From Amyloporia xantha (lineage: Eukaryota; Basidiomycota; Agaricomycetes; Polyporales; Adustoporiaceae): 64,000 nucleotides of DNA. The position numbers were made by a program, and so were the translations under genes. The DNA lies in contig JAYKKR010000002.1 of the NCBI GenBank assembly GCA_036971615.1, positions 1,798,001 to 1,862,000 of the forward strand, written 5' to 3'. Below are positions 33,822-45,513 of this stretch, one piece after another (within the stretch, counting starts at the first letter, position 1; each line of letters starts with the position of its first letter). Under the pieces are notes generated by a model, which saw nothing but the letters and a program-made list of their open reading frames with translations, was not told the DNA's origin and searched no databases.

Positions 33822-36800
33822 ATGCAGCACGAACCCACCTCATCCCTCGCTTTGCACCTAAGTCAACGCTTCACTTCTCTCGTATGGTCATGCCTTGACG
33901 CCGATCTATATAAGTCTGCGCTATTCTATGCTGAACGATATTTCGTCTCGGACACAAACAACCATGACGCTCGCCATCTATATGCTATGGCGCTACTGCG
34001 ATCTGGCCAGCCTCACTCTGCCTACCACTTGGTGAATCTAGCAGTAGATTCTCGATGTTGTGGCTGTCTCGAGATCAAAGCTAGGTGTTGTACTGCATTG
34101 GGTCGCCACAGACTAGCTCGTCAGGCTCTAGAAGAAAGTCTTCAAGATCCATCGTACACCCCAACCGGTAGGTCGCATTGCCTTGCATCCATATAACAAG
34201 TCCTCACGCGTCGTTCGATGCGTCTGGGTAATACAGCCTCAATGACCTCGCGGTCCGCAAAATGTTTCCCGGATGAATCTGTTTTACATTGCCGTGCCGG
34301 GACTATGGCTGTCAAAGGGAATCTTCCCGAAAACGCAACCCTTAGTTTTCGACAAGCATTAGCACTCAATCCTCTGCTATGGGAAGCTTTTGAGGGCCTG
34401 TGCTCTACTAGTACGTTGAGTGAACCGCGTGGCCGTATTGTGGTTTCTCTGATAGCTGCCTCAGGCAATATCCCAGACATAGATGATCTCTTTCCTCCTC
34501 GACCGCCACCAATCAAGCAGGCATCACCCGAAGAATCAAGGCCTGCACCGGTTGCAACAGGTGCCGGATTTTTCACGCCTGACGCTGGCAACGGCGGTAA
34601 CCTCTTTCGCGGCTGGAAGCCCGATGCAGGCCCACAGTATCCATTTCGCATGGATCCAGCTGCTGGTCCACGCGATTCAATGTGAGCGTGTCAACCGTTT
34701 CGCCATCTGCTACTCTCCTCATAGAGCTTCGTATACTACTAGAGGAACAGCGGATTCTTCGTTTTATCCTGAAGCTTCTTTCATGCAAGGCCACTTGCGT
34801 GCTAGTCGATCGCAACCGATGGCTTCGTTGGCTGTCCAACCACCAGCTGTGCGTCCCCTTTCTTCCGCAGATGAGGCGGGCCCGGTGACCAAGAAGCTCC
34901 GCTCTACTGTGCGGCAGCGTACGGCTCCGCCTTCTACCAACGCCTCGGAGTCGAACGTAAATATAAAGCCATCCAAGTCAGCCGGGGCGCTGCTTCAGGG
35001 GGCGGACGATCGTTCGAAAAGCTCAAAGGCACGCGCACGCCCGGCCCTGACAATTGCTAACATCTTCTCATCTTCCGGTCGTGCCCAGACTGCGGCGCCG
35101 TCCTCTAGATCACATACCGCTGGGGCCGGCGTTGGGAAAAGCTCGCGCGAGCAGCAGCCCATTGCCGGCAGTGGGACTAGACGGAGTACGCGCCTCCTGA
35201 GTGGATCGACCAACAAACCCCTGGCCACCAAGGTCTGTGTTATCAACGATTTTGGGAAGGACATTCAGCTAACTCATGCTCTATTTATTCGCAGCACACA
35301 ACCATACGAGATCGGCGACGAGCTCAGGTGCGGGCACGCTCAACTACCATGGAGTCTGACATGGAAGAGGAGCCTGTACAAGCAGGTGGGGAAGTCGTTT
35401 TTCCCCCATCACCTCCACCCATAGTACAGCCTCCACGTGCAGATACCTCTCCAGGGCCAAGCACCTGGACAGCTGCTCAAGAGCAGGCAGCCCAAGACGC
35501 CTATGATGCAGAGCTTGCAGATTACCAAATATATGAGCTAATGCGGATGTTTGCTCGTGCGACGAAAGCGATAGCACTCTATGACTGTAGGACGTGCTTG
35601 GAAGAGCTCGAAAAACTTCCTTCTGCACATCAAAGGTCCGCGTGGGTCATGGCGATGGTCGGCAAAGCCCACTACGAACTTGGCGAGTATGCTGCAGTAT
35701 GTGTCCAATGAAACTCCACGGTTGATGAGACCCCAACTCATGTTCTTGATTCGGGGAACAGGCAGAACGCGCGTTTGAAGCTGTCCGGAATCTCGACCCT
35801 TATCGTTTATGGGACATGGAAGTATTCTCGACTCTTCTATGGCATCTACAGCGGAATGTCAAGCTGTCGTTCCTTGCACAAGAACTGGTTTCGACAGACC
35901 CGCGATCACCGCAGGCTTGGATAGCGGTCGGAAACTGCTTCTCTCTGCAGAAGGAACGGTCACAGGCGTTAACCTGTTTTCGGCGTGCGGCACAACTTGA
36001 TCCCAATTGTGCGTACGCGTACACGCTCAGCGGACACGAGTCGATCGACGAAGACCTGGATAGAGCCATCACCTTCTTCCAATCTGCTTTACGTGCTGAT
36101 CCACGACACTACAACGCTTGGTACGTTGGCTAATTTAATGATTGAGTTGCTGTGATGTCTGTGTGCCACGATGTGCTTATCTTTACGCGTTTGCGGGATT
36201 CTCTAGGTATGGTTTGGGCACATGCTATATGCGGATGAGCAAGTTTCGTCTGGCAGACTACCACTACAGGAAAGCAGCCCAAATACATCCTCAAAACGCC
36301 GTCCTGCTCGGTTGCGTGGGTATGGTAAGTGGCGTGTCACAAGGTCCCTGAGGCCTCGCGCTTAACGTTATTTGTGTTCAACGTGTGGTTAGGTTACCGA
36401 GCGGCTGGGCGATCGGGAGAATGCATTGCGACTATTCGACGAGGCAGTCCGACTATCACCAGACAACGCGCTTGTGCGTTATCGTCGCGCAAAAATTCTT
36501 ATCTTGCTGAGGAGATACGCGGTGAGTGTTATTGGTCTTTTCTGCAGCTGTGCGGGGAAATGGACGCTGATCCACGTTGGTGTGACATGACCTGTTGTGA
36601 CTTATAGGCGGCAGTGGTGGATCTGGAGTACCTGCGGGACACGTCGCCGGACGAATCGAATGTGATCTTCCAGCTGGCGAAGGTGTATCGACTGCTTGGC
36701 GACGAGCTGAAGTCGGCGCAACTGTTAGCGGTGGCGCGGGACGTGTCACCCAAGAGTGTCAACAAGATTCGGAAGCTGTTGGAAACTGTCAAGGATACGG

Positions 36801-36829
36801 AAGCGGCGGACGTGATGGACGAAGGATGA
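33822..36829 (+). CDS. CDC27: Anaphase-promoting complex subunit 3 (CDC27/APC3)
   Basis: TPR-superhelix subunit of the APC/C ubiquitin ligase that binds the IR tail of co-activators. The N-terminal TPRs include LVWSCLDADLYKSALFYAER and NNHDARHLYAMALLRSGQPH. A disordered central part (34480-35250) holds basic Ser/Pro sequence. C-terminal TPRs follow: TKAIALYDCRTCLEELEKL, RSAWVMAMVGKAHYELGEYA, WDMEVFSTLLWHLQRNVKLS, SPQAWIAVGNCFSLQKERSQ, HYNAWYGLGTCYMRMSKFR, NALVRYRRAKILILLRRYA and DESNVIFQLAKVYRLLGDEL. An apparent frame change near 34,680 is a normal 43-nt intron (34682-34724) joining PRDS to IASYTTRG. No indel is needed. The start MQHEPTSSLALH opens the first TPR. Confidence 0.95.
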
Positions 36830-37588
36830 GGAGAGGGGGGCTGTATATGGGCTCATTGTACATAGGACATGGTCATTTCTACGCTTTCTCTTGCGAATGT
36901 TGCGGATGGCGTGAGCTGGCGCGGGGGTGGCGGCAGGGAGTCGTCAGAGGGACTGAGCCCGGTCGTGTGCTGGTGCGTGTTGGTGCCACTCGGGGCAGGG
37001 ATGGACCAATCAGCTGGCGGGTCCAGCGGGCGTTGCTTATCGGAAGAGGCCGAGATTACCCGAGGGAGTGGAAACGCCAGGGAGGCGCGCGTGTCCAGAT
37101 TGGGAAGATTGAGTCACTGCCGTACTCGTCACACAGGTCTTATAGAGAGGCCCGTCCCGCCTCTGACTCCTCACTGGCCTCTCGCCTTCTCCATCAACCA
37201 CCATGTCCGCGTAAACTCGATCCCTCCTGCCTCGCCTCTTGTCCCCCGTAACCCTCTTATTTCTTGACACGCCCCGACTATTCTGCTCCTAGTCTGGCGA
37301 GCCTTAGAAACAAGTATGGTCAACACATCCGTCCATAAATCAAAGAACGGCACCATCCTGTTCGAGCCTTTCATCGTCTACCGTATACACCGGTAACACC
37401 ACACACTCGCCTCGTACGTCCCCTTCCTCCCTCTCGTCTGGGACACGCGCTTATAGCCATTAGCAGAACGCAACGGTGCCCCTTTCGTGTCGCTCGCTCA
37501 ACCGACTCACCGACACAATCGCGTTTTCGTGTCTCTTCGCGCGTCAATCACCCTGGAGTCAACGACTCAATCCCCGTCTCTCTTCAGT
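36830..37588. other. Intergenic, no gene seen
   Basis: A 759-bp spacer. Open frames of up to about 140 codons around 36826-37251 are low-complexity and GC-driven, and show no family similarity. The stretch 37270-37588 is pyrimidine-rich, as expected for a strong fungal promoter and 5' UTR upstream of the acidic orphan. Confidence 0.4.
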
Positions 37589-38482
37589 ATGGCCCGCTCC
37601 AAGCTGCAGTCTGCCGTTGGCACCAGTGTCAAGGATAGCTGCAGTTTGCATCGCTGGGTACTCCTCAAAAACTCTATTATTCGATCTCATCCTTCGGACG
37701 TTACCACAGCCCCACCCGACAAGGCTGATGTACCATATGTGTATAGACGCGGTGAAGACGAGGGCCGCGAAGAAGCGCAAGAGGTCGCTTTCTTGTTCCC
37801 TGACCCTGGCCAACTGCCTGAATGCCGCAAGTCGGATGTCGGTGCCTCTGAGAACCAGTGGCTTGACTCGCTTCTTGAATCTCTCGGTGATGAAGACGAA
37901 GATCTGCCGTCGGAGGAGGGTGGTGTCTCGTGCTCGCCCCCAGATGAAGACGATGAGCCGCTGAGTCCCCTATATTCTCCCATGTCATCCTCGGACGACC
38001 TCGTCGGCCAATCTTCCTATTATTGTGACCCTCATGCCATCCCCCTCCCCTATCCTATTCCCTATCCGCCTGTTGACGACTCAACCATCTCGACATGGTT
38101 CGACTTCGACTCACCTGCCGATTCGCTTGTGGAAGTCCGTCCCCAGCTGTACCATGATCCACTTCCTTATTACGCCGTCGACGACGACGACACAGAAGAC
38201 CTTCCGGTGCCCGATGCTATAGAGGACCTTTCTGATGACGAGTCGGACGTGCCTTCCACACCTTTTGATCATTCGACGTCGTCGTTGTTGACAACTGACC
38301 CGGCTTTCATTCCCCTCCCTCCCGAGCGGCGGCGGCGCTCTCATCCCCTTCATCCTCAGGTATATATTGACACGGACGATTCTCACTTCTATCGCTACGA
38401 AGTTGACCCTCTACCTTTCCATGACGATGATTCTGTTGATACCGCTCGTGTCTTCCGCCCGTCTCTTTATCAAGAGTGCTAG
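37589..38482 (+). CDS. Acidic orphan protein, single exon, 297 aa
   Basis: I do not recognise this protein. One uninterrupted frame of 298 codons, rare in this intron-rich window, runs from MARSKLQSAVGTSVKDSC to SLYQEC. Composition is extreme: rich in Asp, Glu, Pro, Ser and Tyr, with acidic clusters (GDEDEDLPSEEGG, YYAVDDDDTEDLP, EDLSDDESDVPS). A Tyr-Pro run (PLPYPIPYPPVDD) and one short basic patch (PPERRRRSHPLHP) are present. It is probably intrinsically disordered, with no signal peptide or TM segment. The frame is open further upstream to 37487, but the ATG at 37589 follows a pyrimidine-rich leader and looks like the better start. Confidence 0.6.
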   Translation: MARSKLQSAVGTSVKDSCSLHRWVLLKNSIIRSHPSDVTTAPPDKADVPYVYRRGEDEGREEAQEVAFLFPDPGQLPECRKSDVGASENQWLDSLLESLGDEDEDLPSEEGGVSCSPPDEDDEPLSPLYSPMSSSDDLVGQSSYYCDPHAIPLPYPIPYPPVDDSTISTWFDFDSPADSLVEVRPQLYHDPLPYYAVDDDDTEDLPVPDAIEDLSDDESDVPSTPFDHSTSSLLTTDPAFIPLPPERRRRSHPLHPQVYIDTDDSHFYRYEVDPLPFHDDDSVDTARVFRPSLYQEC

Positions 38483-39023
38483 TACCGTCTGCTCCCCCTC
38501 CCCCACTCCCCCCTGTCTTCGTTTGTCGCCTACCTGTCGTATCGTACTCGCTCGCGTGCTAGCTGTCTACATCATGTTTATAATTTCTCTTTGTTTGGAA
38601 TCTAGGGTCTTGATAACGGTCATCATATCATACGTAAGTCGGCGTCGGTAGTCTAATCTACGTTTTGAATCTCGGTTAGAGAATGCACGTCGCAATGACC
38701 CTTACACTTCAGGATGTTTCAGGCCGCTCTAGGCCCGCTGCGTGTTAATGCCACAGTCCATGGAACGTTCATGGACAGCTCTAGTGCAGAATACAATGCA
38801 ATGATGCATAGCATAAACGTGCGCAGTTTCGCTGACTTGTACAATAGAAGTAATAGGATTACAGGTATACAGAAGGATCGAGTATAGTACACTTCGGATC
38901 GGTGCGATATCTAAGTATGCAGAGACCTGAGACGCGGAGACCATAGGCTTGCCTTAGGCGTACATCATTCGCACAACACAACCATGAGGGCCCTCGGCGA
39001 AGCGGATCAGACGTAACGTTTGA
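38483..39023. other. Convergent spacer, no gene seen
   Basis: The 3' regions of the acidic orphan (+) and the SRR1-like gene (-). No coding feature is supported. Confidence 0.4.
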
Positions 39024-40160
39024 TCAGAGACCAATGTTATCGTTCGGTTGCACCCCAGGGTCGCCAGCGCTGCTGCAGGCAGGCGCGCTAGGAGAGCTCG
39101 GCAACTCCCACCAGTCATCGCCCACGTCCTTGAAATCTTCCAAACGGACGAACTGAATGGAGGTGTTGTTGAACGCCGTTGGATAGGCCGGACAGATCGG
39201 AAGAGGTCGGGAAGTGAGATAAGGACCTGCAGGCGTCAGGGAGATCTCTGGTGAGAAAGGAGGATGACTGAATGAATGAATCGGGGATGAGCTCACTCAG
39301 GCGCCATACGCAAGGATGCTCCGCGGAGAACTTCCGTGACGGGGCGCTGTGGTCCAAGCACGTCAGTCAAGCTCGCCGCGACGGAAGGTTCCACCAGGAG
39401 CACGGGCCTGACTGAGACCTCACTTTTCGGCATACTCGCTTAGGCGGTTCGCGATAAGGACGATGTTGGGCAGGTGCTCGCTCGCCCAATTTTCACGTAA
39501 GAGGTTCTCGTAGAGCACCAGGTCGCAATGCGGCATGAAGACGACGGTGGGGGCATCAAGCCTGTAGCTGGCACGCTGCACGGGTTGGAGGTCAGCGAGA
39601 GCCAGCCACGAAGAGCGATCAAGGGACGTGCCCTGTTCTCGGCGAGCCGTCTGATCCTCAGGGTGTCTAGCAGCTGCGTGTCCGCGTCCGTGAAGACGGG
39701 ATCATATATGGATACGTTTTGGCGGTCCTGGGACGTGTGAACACGCATTGATATCGGGGTCGGAGATACACATACATGGGAAGACACACTAAGCATAGGT
39801 CATCGCATGCTGCTAACAGGAAAGCGAGCTGGGCACGCGCATCGCGCGACGCTGCGGGGCTCCCCAGGCCGAGGCAGAGAATTTCGGGGGCGTGAAAGCT
39901 GAGGGTCTGCAGCGCATCGCGGAGGAGCACTGTTCAGGGCGGGGAGGAGTTGAGACATATCATTCCGTACGGAGAAGCGGACAGCACGGACGTTTACAAT
40001 CGCGCAACCAATCGCCTGCCGTAAGCTCTTCCGTCGTCCGATCCAGCAGGACGGCAGGTGATGGGGCTTCTCTGCCAGGCCGGCTCTTGCGCTTTTTCCT
40101 GGTGCGCGAGGGTGTAAACGCCGCATCAGCATAGCCGAATAACGGTGGCTCGTGTGCCAT
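39024..40160 (-). CDS. SRR1-like domain protein
   Basis: Member of the SRR1 family (plant SRR1, yeast Ber1), linked to circadian or microtubule-related phenotypes and to haem regulation elsewhere; molecular role unclear. N-terminus MAHEPPLFGYADAAFTP, basic TRKKRKSRPGRE. Core: LQTLSFHAPEILCLGLGSPA with the SRR1 signature CLGLGS, then ARAQLAFLLAACD, QNVSIYDPVFTDADTQLLD, and DAPTVVFMPHCDLVLYENLL followed by RENWASEHLPNIVLIANRL. The C-terminus reads NNTSIQFVRLEDFKDVGDDWWELP. Introns are canonical, but one base is missing near 39629-39634 (a CCC run on the plus strand) between LRIRRLAEN and SLDRSSWLALADLQ. The start is the first ATG in the conserved frame. Confidence 0.82.
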
Positions 40161-41162
40161 GGTCGAGAATTGAATGCGCCCTTATCAAGAAGCAGCGAGG
40201 GATGTCGTCGGACAAGAGAAGCAAGGGCCGGCGAGTACAGTCAAAACTTTGTCGGCGTTAGCCAGGACCTGCCTCGCGTGAGATGCAGCGTGAGATGGAG
40301 GCTATCCAAGAAAAGCCGCTCTGTTCACCGCGCGCCAAATACGATTGGGAGACGCTGAAGCGACAATTGGTGGTCCAGCTGGACTCCTACAGACTACTCT
40401 ATCAACAGAAGGCCTCACGAATATAGCATAAACGTGGCCAGCACAATAATATAGCTGCGGTATTACGCAACGGATGATACGAACGAGCAAATGAAAGGCT
40501 CCGGGAAATGAAAGAACACTTCTTAGTGCGTCGAGCGCAGCAGGAGCACGAGTTCCGGTGTGCTTTCATTAGAGATGATCCCTGTATTAGGATGACTGTG
40601 GTACACTGGCCACTGGCATCATACCACATGAGGCAGATGATACTAAGCTTCTCGATGGGTGCATCGACTGATGCTGTGCGGGTGAGTCTCGACTCGAAGC
40701 TTCTCCCAGTCAGATCATTGTGACCTGTGGTCGTGGTCAAATACTGATTCCGAGACGTGACTCACAAGATAGTGTCTCAACCTTGGTAGCGCTGCATGGC
40801 ATAGATGCTGCGTACTTCCAGCGGTTGTGGGGCACGCGGCACAATACAGTTCCAGCACCACGGTCAAGCATCGTATCACGACAAGATGGCAGCAGGGCTG
40901 GAAGTTGCATTGCGGATTTTGAGGCTGATAAGGACTCTCTAGCTTTTGCACGGAATAGTCATTCCACGCCAGACGGGACCGATATTTACCGTGCGGAATA
41001 GTCTGTCCAAGGAGGTGACTCGCTAGCGCCATTTGTGCGCTGATACTGCCTCCGACAGAAGAGCCCAGGACGTAATCCAGCACGACTAAGGCACTGAAAA
41101 GGCAATAGAATGGCCAATCAAACCTGATTTACAAATGTGAGTACAACTGCTATCGGAACTTC
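40161..41162. other. 1-kb spacer, no gene confirmed
   Basis: Downstream of TMA20 and upstream of the SRR1-like gene. A minus-strand frame at 41083-40980 (LDYVLGSSVGGSISAQMALA) looks weakly coding but has no continuation. Nothing else is supported. Confidence 0.35.
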
Positions 41163-41909
41163 TTACAACGTCTGCAAAGCCCATAGGTCATCCCCGATAT
41201 ATGTGACGGTCTCGACCCCGACTCCCTTGTTCACCTTCTTCATTTCTTCCGTATCGAGCTTGGTGATACCGATTCCAACGGCATGTTCCTTGCCTTCTGC
41301 GTGTATCGCAACGGGCGTGCCTGTGGGCAGGGCGGAATCTGCGGGTGGGAGATAGCCCCCCACAGACGTCATACCCGGGCACATCATATGCGCACCCGCT
41401 AGGAGGAAGCGGATTGCCCCGCGGTCTACCCTAACCATTGGCAGGAGGAACGGATCTAACAGGTTGTTCAAGAATCGTGAGTTATTCTTCCCACACGATA
41501 GCGTTCGTTACTCGTACATTTGTGTAGCAGGCGGAGGGTGGGGTAGAACGGCTCGTCGAAATGCTGGAAGAAGAGTGGCTCGCCATGTAATGTATAGATG
41601 GAGATATGTTCTCTGCTATCGTGTGAACGGAGTATACACGATGGAGCCGACAAGATCAGGAGGATCGCTCATAAAGTACGAAGAGACAGACCATTTGACA
41701 AGAGTCAAGGGCTCTTTCTTAGGCCATATTTGCTCCAATGTCTCTGGGTCAATCTTCCACTGAGACGACAGGCCTGCTCGAATTGATCGCTGCACAGACG
41801 ACTTCAGACTGGTCTGTCCTGCGACATCACTGGATGGACTGAATCTACGAGGCTGATCAGGTCAATCGTCATGAGAGAAATATGTGACGAACACATACTT
41901 TTTAAACAT
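41163..41909 (-). CDS. TMA20: Translation machinery associated protein TMA20 (MCT-1/MCTS1)
   Basis: Ribosome-associated factor that, with TMA22/DENR, recycles 40S subunits and supports re-initiation. The first exon is MFK. It splices to [20 protein letters not shown], then [51 protein letters not shown], and the PUA domain: [59 protein letters not shown], and [12 protein letters not shown] at the end. All hallmark residues of MCT-1 are present, and length (about 180 aa) is right. The short first exon is strongly supported by the conserved MFKKF start. Confidence 0.95.
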
Positions 41910-42254
41910 GTTGGTATCCTCACTGCGTCGATGCAAATAAATGAAGATCAAAGACCTAGTGCAGAATCTACAGACAACCGTCTGGAGTGAAGCTGGAAGG
42001 ATGAATTATGCAATTTCTGAGATTTGTATCTCGGCAGCACGTGGGAGAGACGCCAAAGATGATGAGTTTGTCCCGGCCGTCGCCGAGCGAGATTGGATCT
42101 GTGCCACTCAGGTGGCGGGTAGCGGGTGGCGGTCACCTTACTTCTCATTTGCACCTCACTCGCTACTTTCTAGTACCGCATACAAGCAGAGCAGAGCAGA
42201 CATTCATTGCACTAATATCTTTTATAATCATACTTCAAATTTTACCTCGCAGTA
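41910..42254. promoter_or_regulatory. TMA20 / F-box divergent promoter
   Basis: A 345-bp spacer shared by two divergent genes. No motif is claimed. Confidence 0.35.
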
Positions 42255-44730
42255 ATGGGGCAGAAAAAGGTCAAAGTCGAAGCCGCTCTGCACAAGGACG
42301 ATGGCGCTACTAGTACTGCAGTGGTGGCCTCTTCTGCAAAAACACGACAAGTTCGAGGAAAGCGTGGTGGCCTCAAAAATATGCCCACAATGCCCCTTGA
42401 TATACTACTGGAGGTAAGTAGTCGCAAAAAACTGAAACGAGTCGCATCCTCAGGACATATATTCCTGTAGATATTCAATCACCTGCATCCCCGGGATCTT
42501 TTGAACCTTGCAAGAACAAGCAAATCATTTCGGGTCTTTCTTATGAGTCGCACATCTGCTTATCTTTGGAAAGCTTCTCGGCAGCATATAGAAGGGTTTC
42601 CAGACTGCCCCTCTCATCTTAGCGAGCCGGCATACGCTAACTTGGCTTTCTTCCCTTACTGCCATGTAGGACTCTGGTTTTTTATTCGGTTTCGTGGAGC
42701 TTACAAATATTGGATAGAAATGCTATAAGAGTAACATACAGCCTATCATTTGGGAATGGGGTGTTCGGTATTGCAACACTTGCAAGAAAGCAATGTGAGT
42801 GAAATATCGTCGCTCTTATCAGATTTAGCTAAAATAGGTGTCAGGTCTGTTCCATTGTTCAATTTCCGTCTATCTTCTGGGGTTTTAGCATACGCAAAAT
42901 TGTCTAATTTGTCGACACTCAACAGTGTATGTATTTCTATACCCCAAGTCATTCATCTGTCTAATGCACCTGGTTCAGATTGTCAGCACAGAACGACCTC
43001 ATCGTGACATGGATGTTTATCATTCGCGTGACATCCAAGAAATCAATGAGACATTTGAAAGACTCGGCGAAGTTCCCGCCTGGAAGGAATTCGTGGAAGC
43101 CAAGGTGGCGCGTGCGAAGGAGATCAGACAGGTAAGCTCTGTCATTTGTGTTTCTCTTCTCTACTCATTCGCTCTCAGCATAGCCTATTGTGTGAAAGAT
43201 GGCAAGCATGCAAGGCAGCATCTCGTGCAACGGAATTAGAGAATGTTAGAAACCTCAGATTAGAAGCGTGAGTATGATGATTTATCCACATGTTCCGGAC
43301 TTACTCGCTGCCCAGGATTGTAAATAAACTACGCGAAATTGGCTGGGGCGAAGAACTTGATAAATTACCAGGATCCTTTGAGCCATTGTCGCACAATGCT
43401 CATGTCCGCAAATCCAAAGAGCTCACTGATCGTGGTTTGTCACGTAATTTTACTACTGCGGTCTCACTCACTGACGCACCATGTAGCGTGGCTTAAAATA
43501 CGTGATGACCTCGTGGTTGTGATGGAAGAAATCAAAGCTCAGCGTCTGATCAACGAAAGGCAGGCCGTCCTTTTGGGACGTCTTACTGCCTTTGCCTCCG
43601 TCGTTTCAGATTTCCATTCTGAAACACGCAGGACAGCAGACTCAGAATTTGACCCCGCATTTGCAGACCTTGTCCTCATGCCTGACGTTCGACGCGTTCT
43701 CGATGTCCCAAACACGGCCGACCTTGAATCGGAGACTCTGGATGAACTGCGTTCCCAGCTCCCCACTCTGATCGAGCAGTGGAAAGTGGACGTCAGAACG
43801 CAGCTGAGACAGTTATTACGAGACCATATCCCCGAAACGAAGGGCGTAGATCCATTGGATCTCGCGATGTCATATTTCGAGTGTAGATCCTGCCGAAAAG
43901 TCTTCCGCTATCCCGACGTCATTGCTCATCAGTGTCTGCGCCGCAACTCAAAATTCTTCGACGAAGCTCTCTCGCTCGAAACGATCTACGAGTTCGTTGC
44001 ATACACGTCTGGCACTATCCACAACTGGACCATCAATAATTTATGCATTCCCGAAATCCTGGAGACAAGCCGCAAGGTCATAGAAGCGTGTGGCAAGGAT
44101 CCATACCGAACAACTCGCCGGGAGATGGACGAATGGAACATCAGGGTTACCGGAATTGTGCCGTTGCACCCTGAAAGGAAGCTAATACTTCCTTGGCACG
44201 ATGTGGTAAGGATATATATGATACTTGACATACATGACACATTGAACATCGTCAATAGGTGCAATACGAATGGTCAAAAATTATTCAGAACGATAAATCG
44301 GAGAAGCGTGTTTGGAAAGTTTCTACCGATGTAGATGCGGGTAAAGCGAGGGAGATCGAGGCGAGATTGATGGACGAATCGATCGTCTTGCCTGGCCACA
44401 ACTTGAAAGGGGCTTGGTGTTGTTCATTGTGCTGTGGAGGATGGTCTAGTCGCTTCCAGCTTGCGAATACAATCAAACTGCACTTGAAAGTCAAGTGAGT
44501 ACTCTGCTCATGTTCTTCCAGTAACATATCTAACGATTTCTTTACGCATTTGTAGACACTCTATTGAGAACGCCAGCGTAGATAACGGCGATCTCTACCT
44601 TCATCCTGACGGTCTAAACTTCCCACCAAGACCTATTTGGTTGTTACCGGATGGAACTCCTTTCGAGGACCTGTCTTCAGAGCAGAAAATAGCCGATGGG
44701 AAGGGAAATGTGTTTTATTACAAGCTGTAG
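42255..44730 (+). CDS. F-box protein with zinc-binding cysteine modules
   Basis: Basidiomycete F-box protein, a candidate SCF substrate receptor. The N-terminus is basic (MGQKKVKVEAALHKDDG, RQVRGKRGGLKNMP). The F-box is MPLDILLE, spliced to IFNHLHPRDLLNLARTSKSF and RVFLMSRTSAYLW. A zinc module follows: CHKCYKSNIQPIIWEWGVRY plus CNTCKKAM, formed by splicing out 42675-42730. Further on are coiled, charged segments (NETFERLGEVPAWKEFVEAK, RDDLVVVMEEIKAQRLINER) and a second Cys/His module (YFECRSCRKVFRYPDVIAHQ). Near the C-terminus is WCCSLCCGGWSSRFQLANTI followed by KLHLKVKHSI, a C2H2-like finger. No frame break was found. What it recognises is unknown. Confidence 0.78.
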
Positions 44731-45513
44731 TCAGAGAAAAGCGAGGATAAAGTAATACTTATCGAGGACTGCTCCGCACAATTGCGGTCGCCGATTTCAT
44801 TCTAATTAGCTCTCAAAACATACTCTGATCGCATAAATAGTACGTTACCGTAACCCACAGGACCATCGTGTCAACTGTTTATTTGAAGCAATGGAGAATA
44901 TCCAACCATTCACTCCTCTATAAGGCGGAGCCTGAATCAACGCTCAAGCGCTGCTCGGGCTTGACAGCTAAGTCCAGAACGGAAGGCCCCTCGCCGAGCA
45001 AGTGTGCACAGGTGGTGTTTGTCGGAGACTGGAAATTGTATTACATAATGAAGATTTTCCTATATCACAAGGCAATTTTGACCTCTGATATGCTGCCCTT
45101 TTTGCCTATTCTGGATTTAGGGAATTACTTGAAAATGATAAATATGACGTTTATTCAACTCCGACAAACAGCGCCTGTGCACATATTTTCTGGGAGGGGC
45201 CCTGCGTTCTGGACTTAGCTGGAACACCAAGGTTATAACCAGTTGATACACTATGCTTTGTTCATGATCCTGCAGTAAGCTAATAGTACATGATATATAT
45301 ATGCGGCTAATAGCGAGATGACGATAGCGGAGTTATACATTGCTTCGAAGGACGTCGAGGAGAAAAAACCGGGACTGGGACCATGGTGGTGGGGGACGGA
45401 AGGAAGAATGGAGATGGCAAGATACATAGCGAAGCATTCAGTTGAAACCAAAGATGACGGGAGACAGCAATATCAATCGTACAGCGGCGAGGAATGCATG
45501 CAGTCTGAACGGC
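44731..45513. other. Convergent spacer, no gene seen
   Basis: A 783-bp region between convergent genes. One plus-strand frame of 116 codons (44868-45218) has no family similarity and lacks a supported promoter or intron pattern. Confidence 0.4.

Noticed and set aside
34670..34730. Apparent frameshift in CDC27
   Set aside because: A canonical 43-nt intron (34682-34724, GTGAGC...CATAG) restores the frame and yields family-like sequence.
36826..37267. Overlapping plus-strand frames of 130-140 codons after CDC27
   Set aside because: Low-complexity, GC-driven, no family similarity, no intron structure; more likely 3' UTR and spacer.
44868..45218. 116-codon plus-strand frame between the F-box gene and CRM1
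   Set aside because: No family similarity, no conserved pattern, and it lies between two convergent 3' ends.
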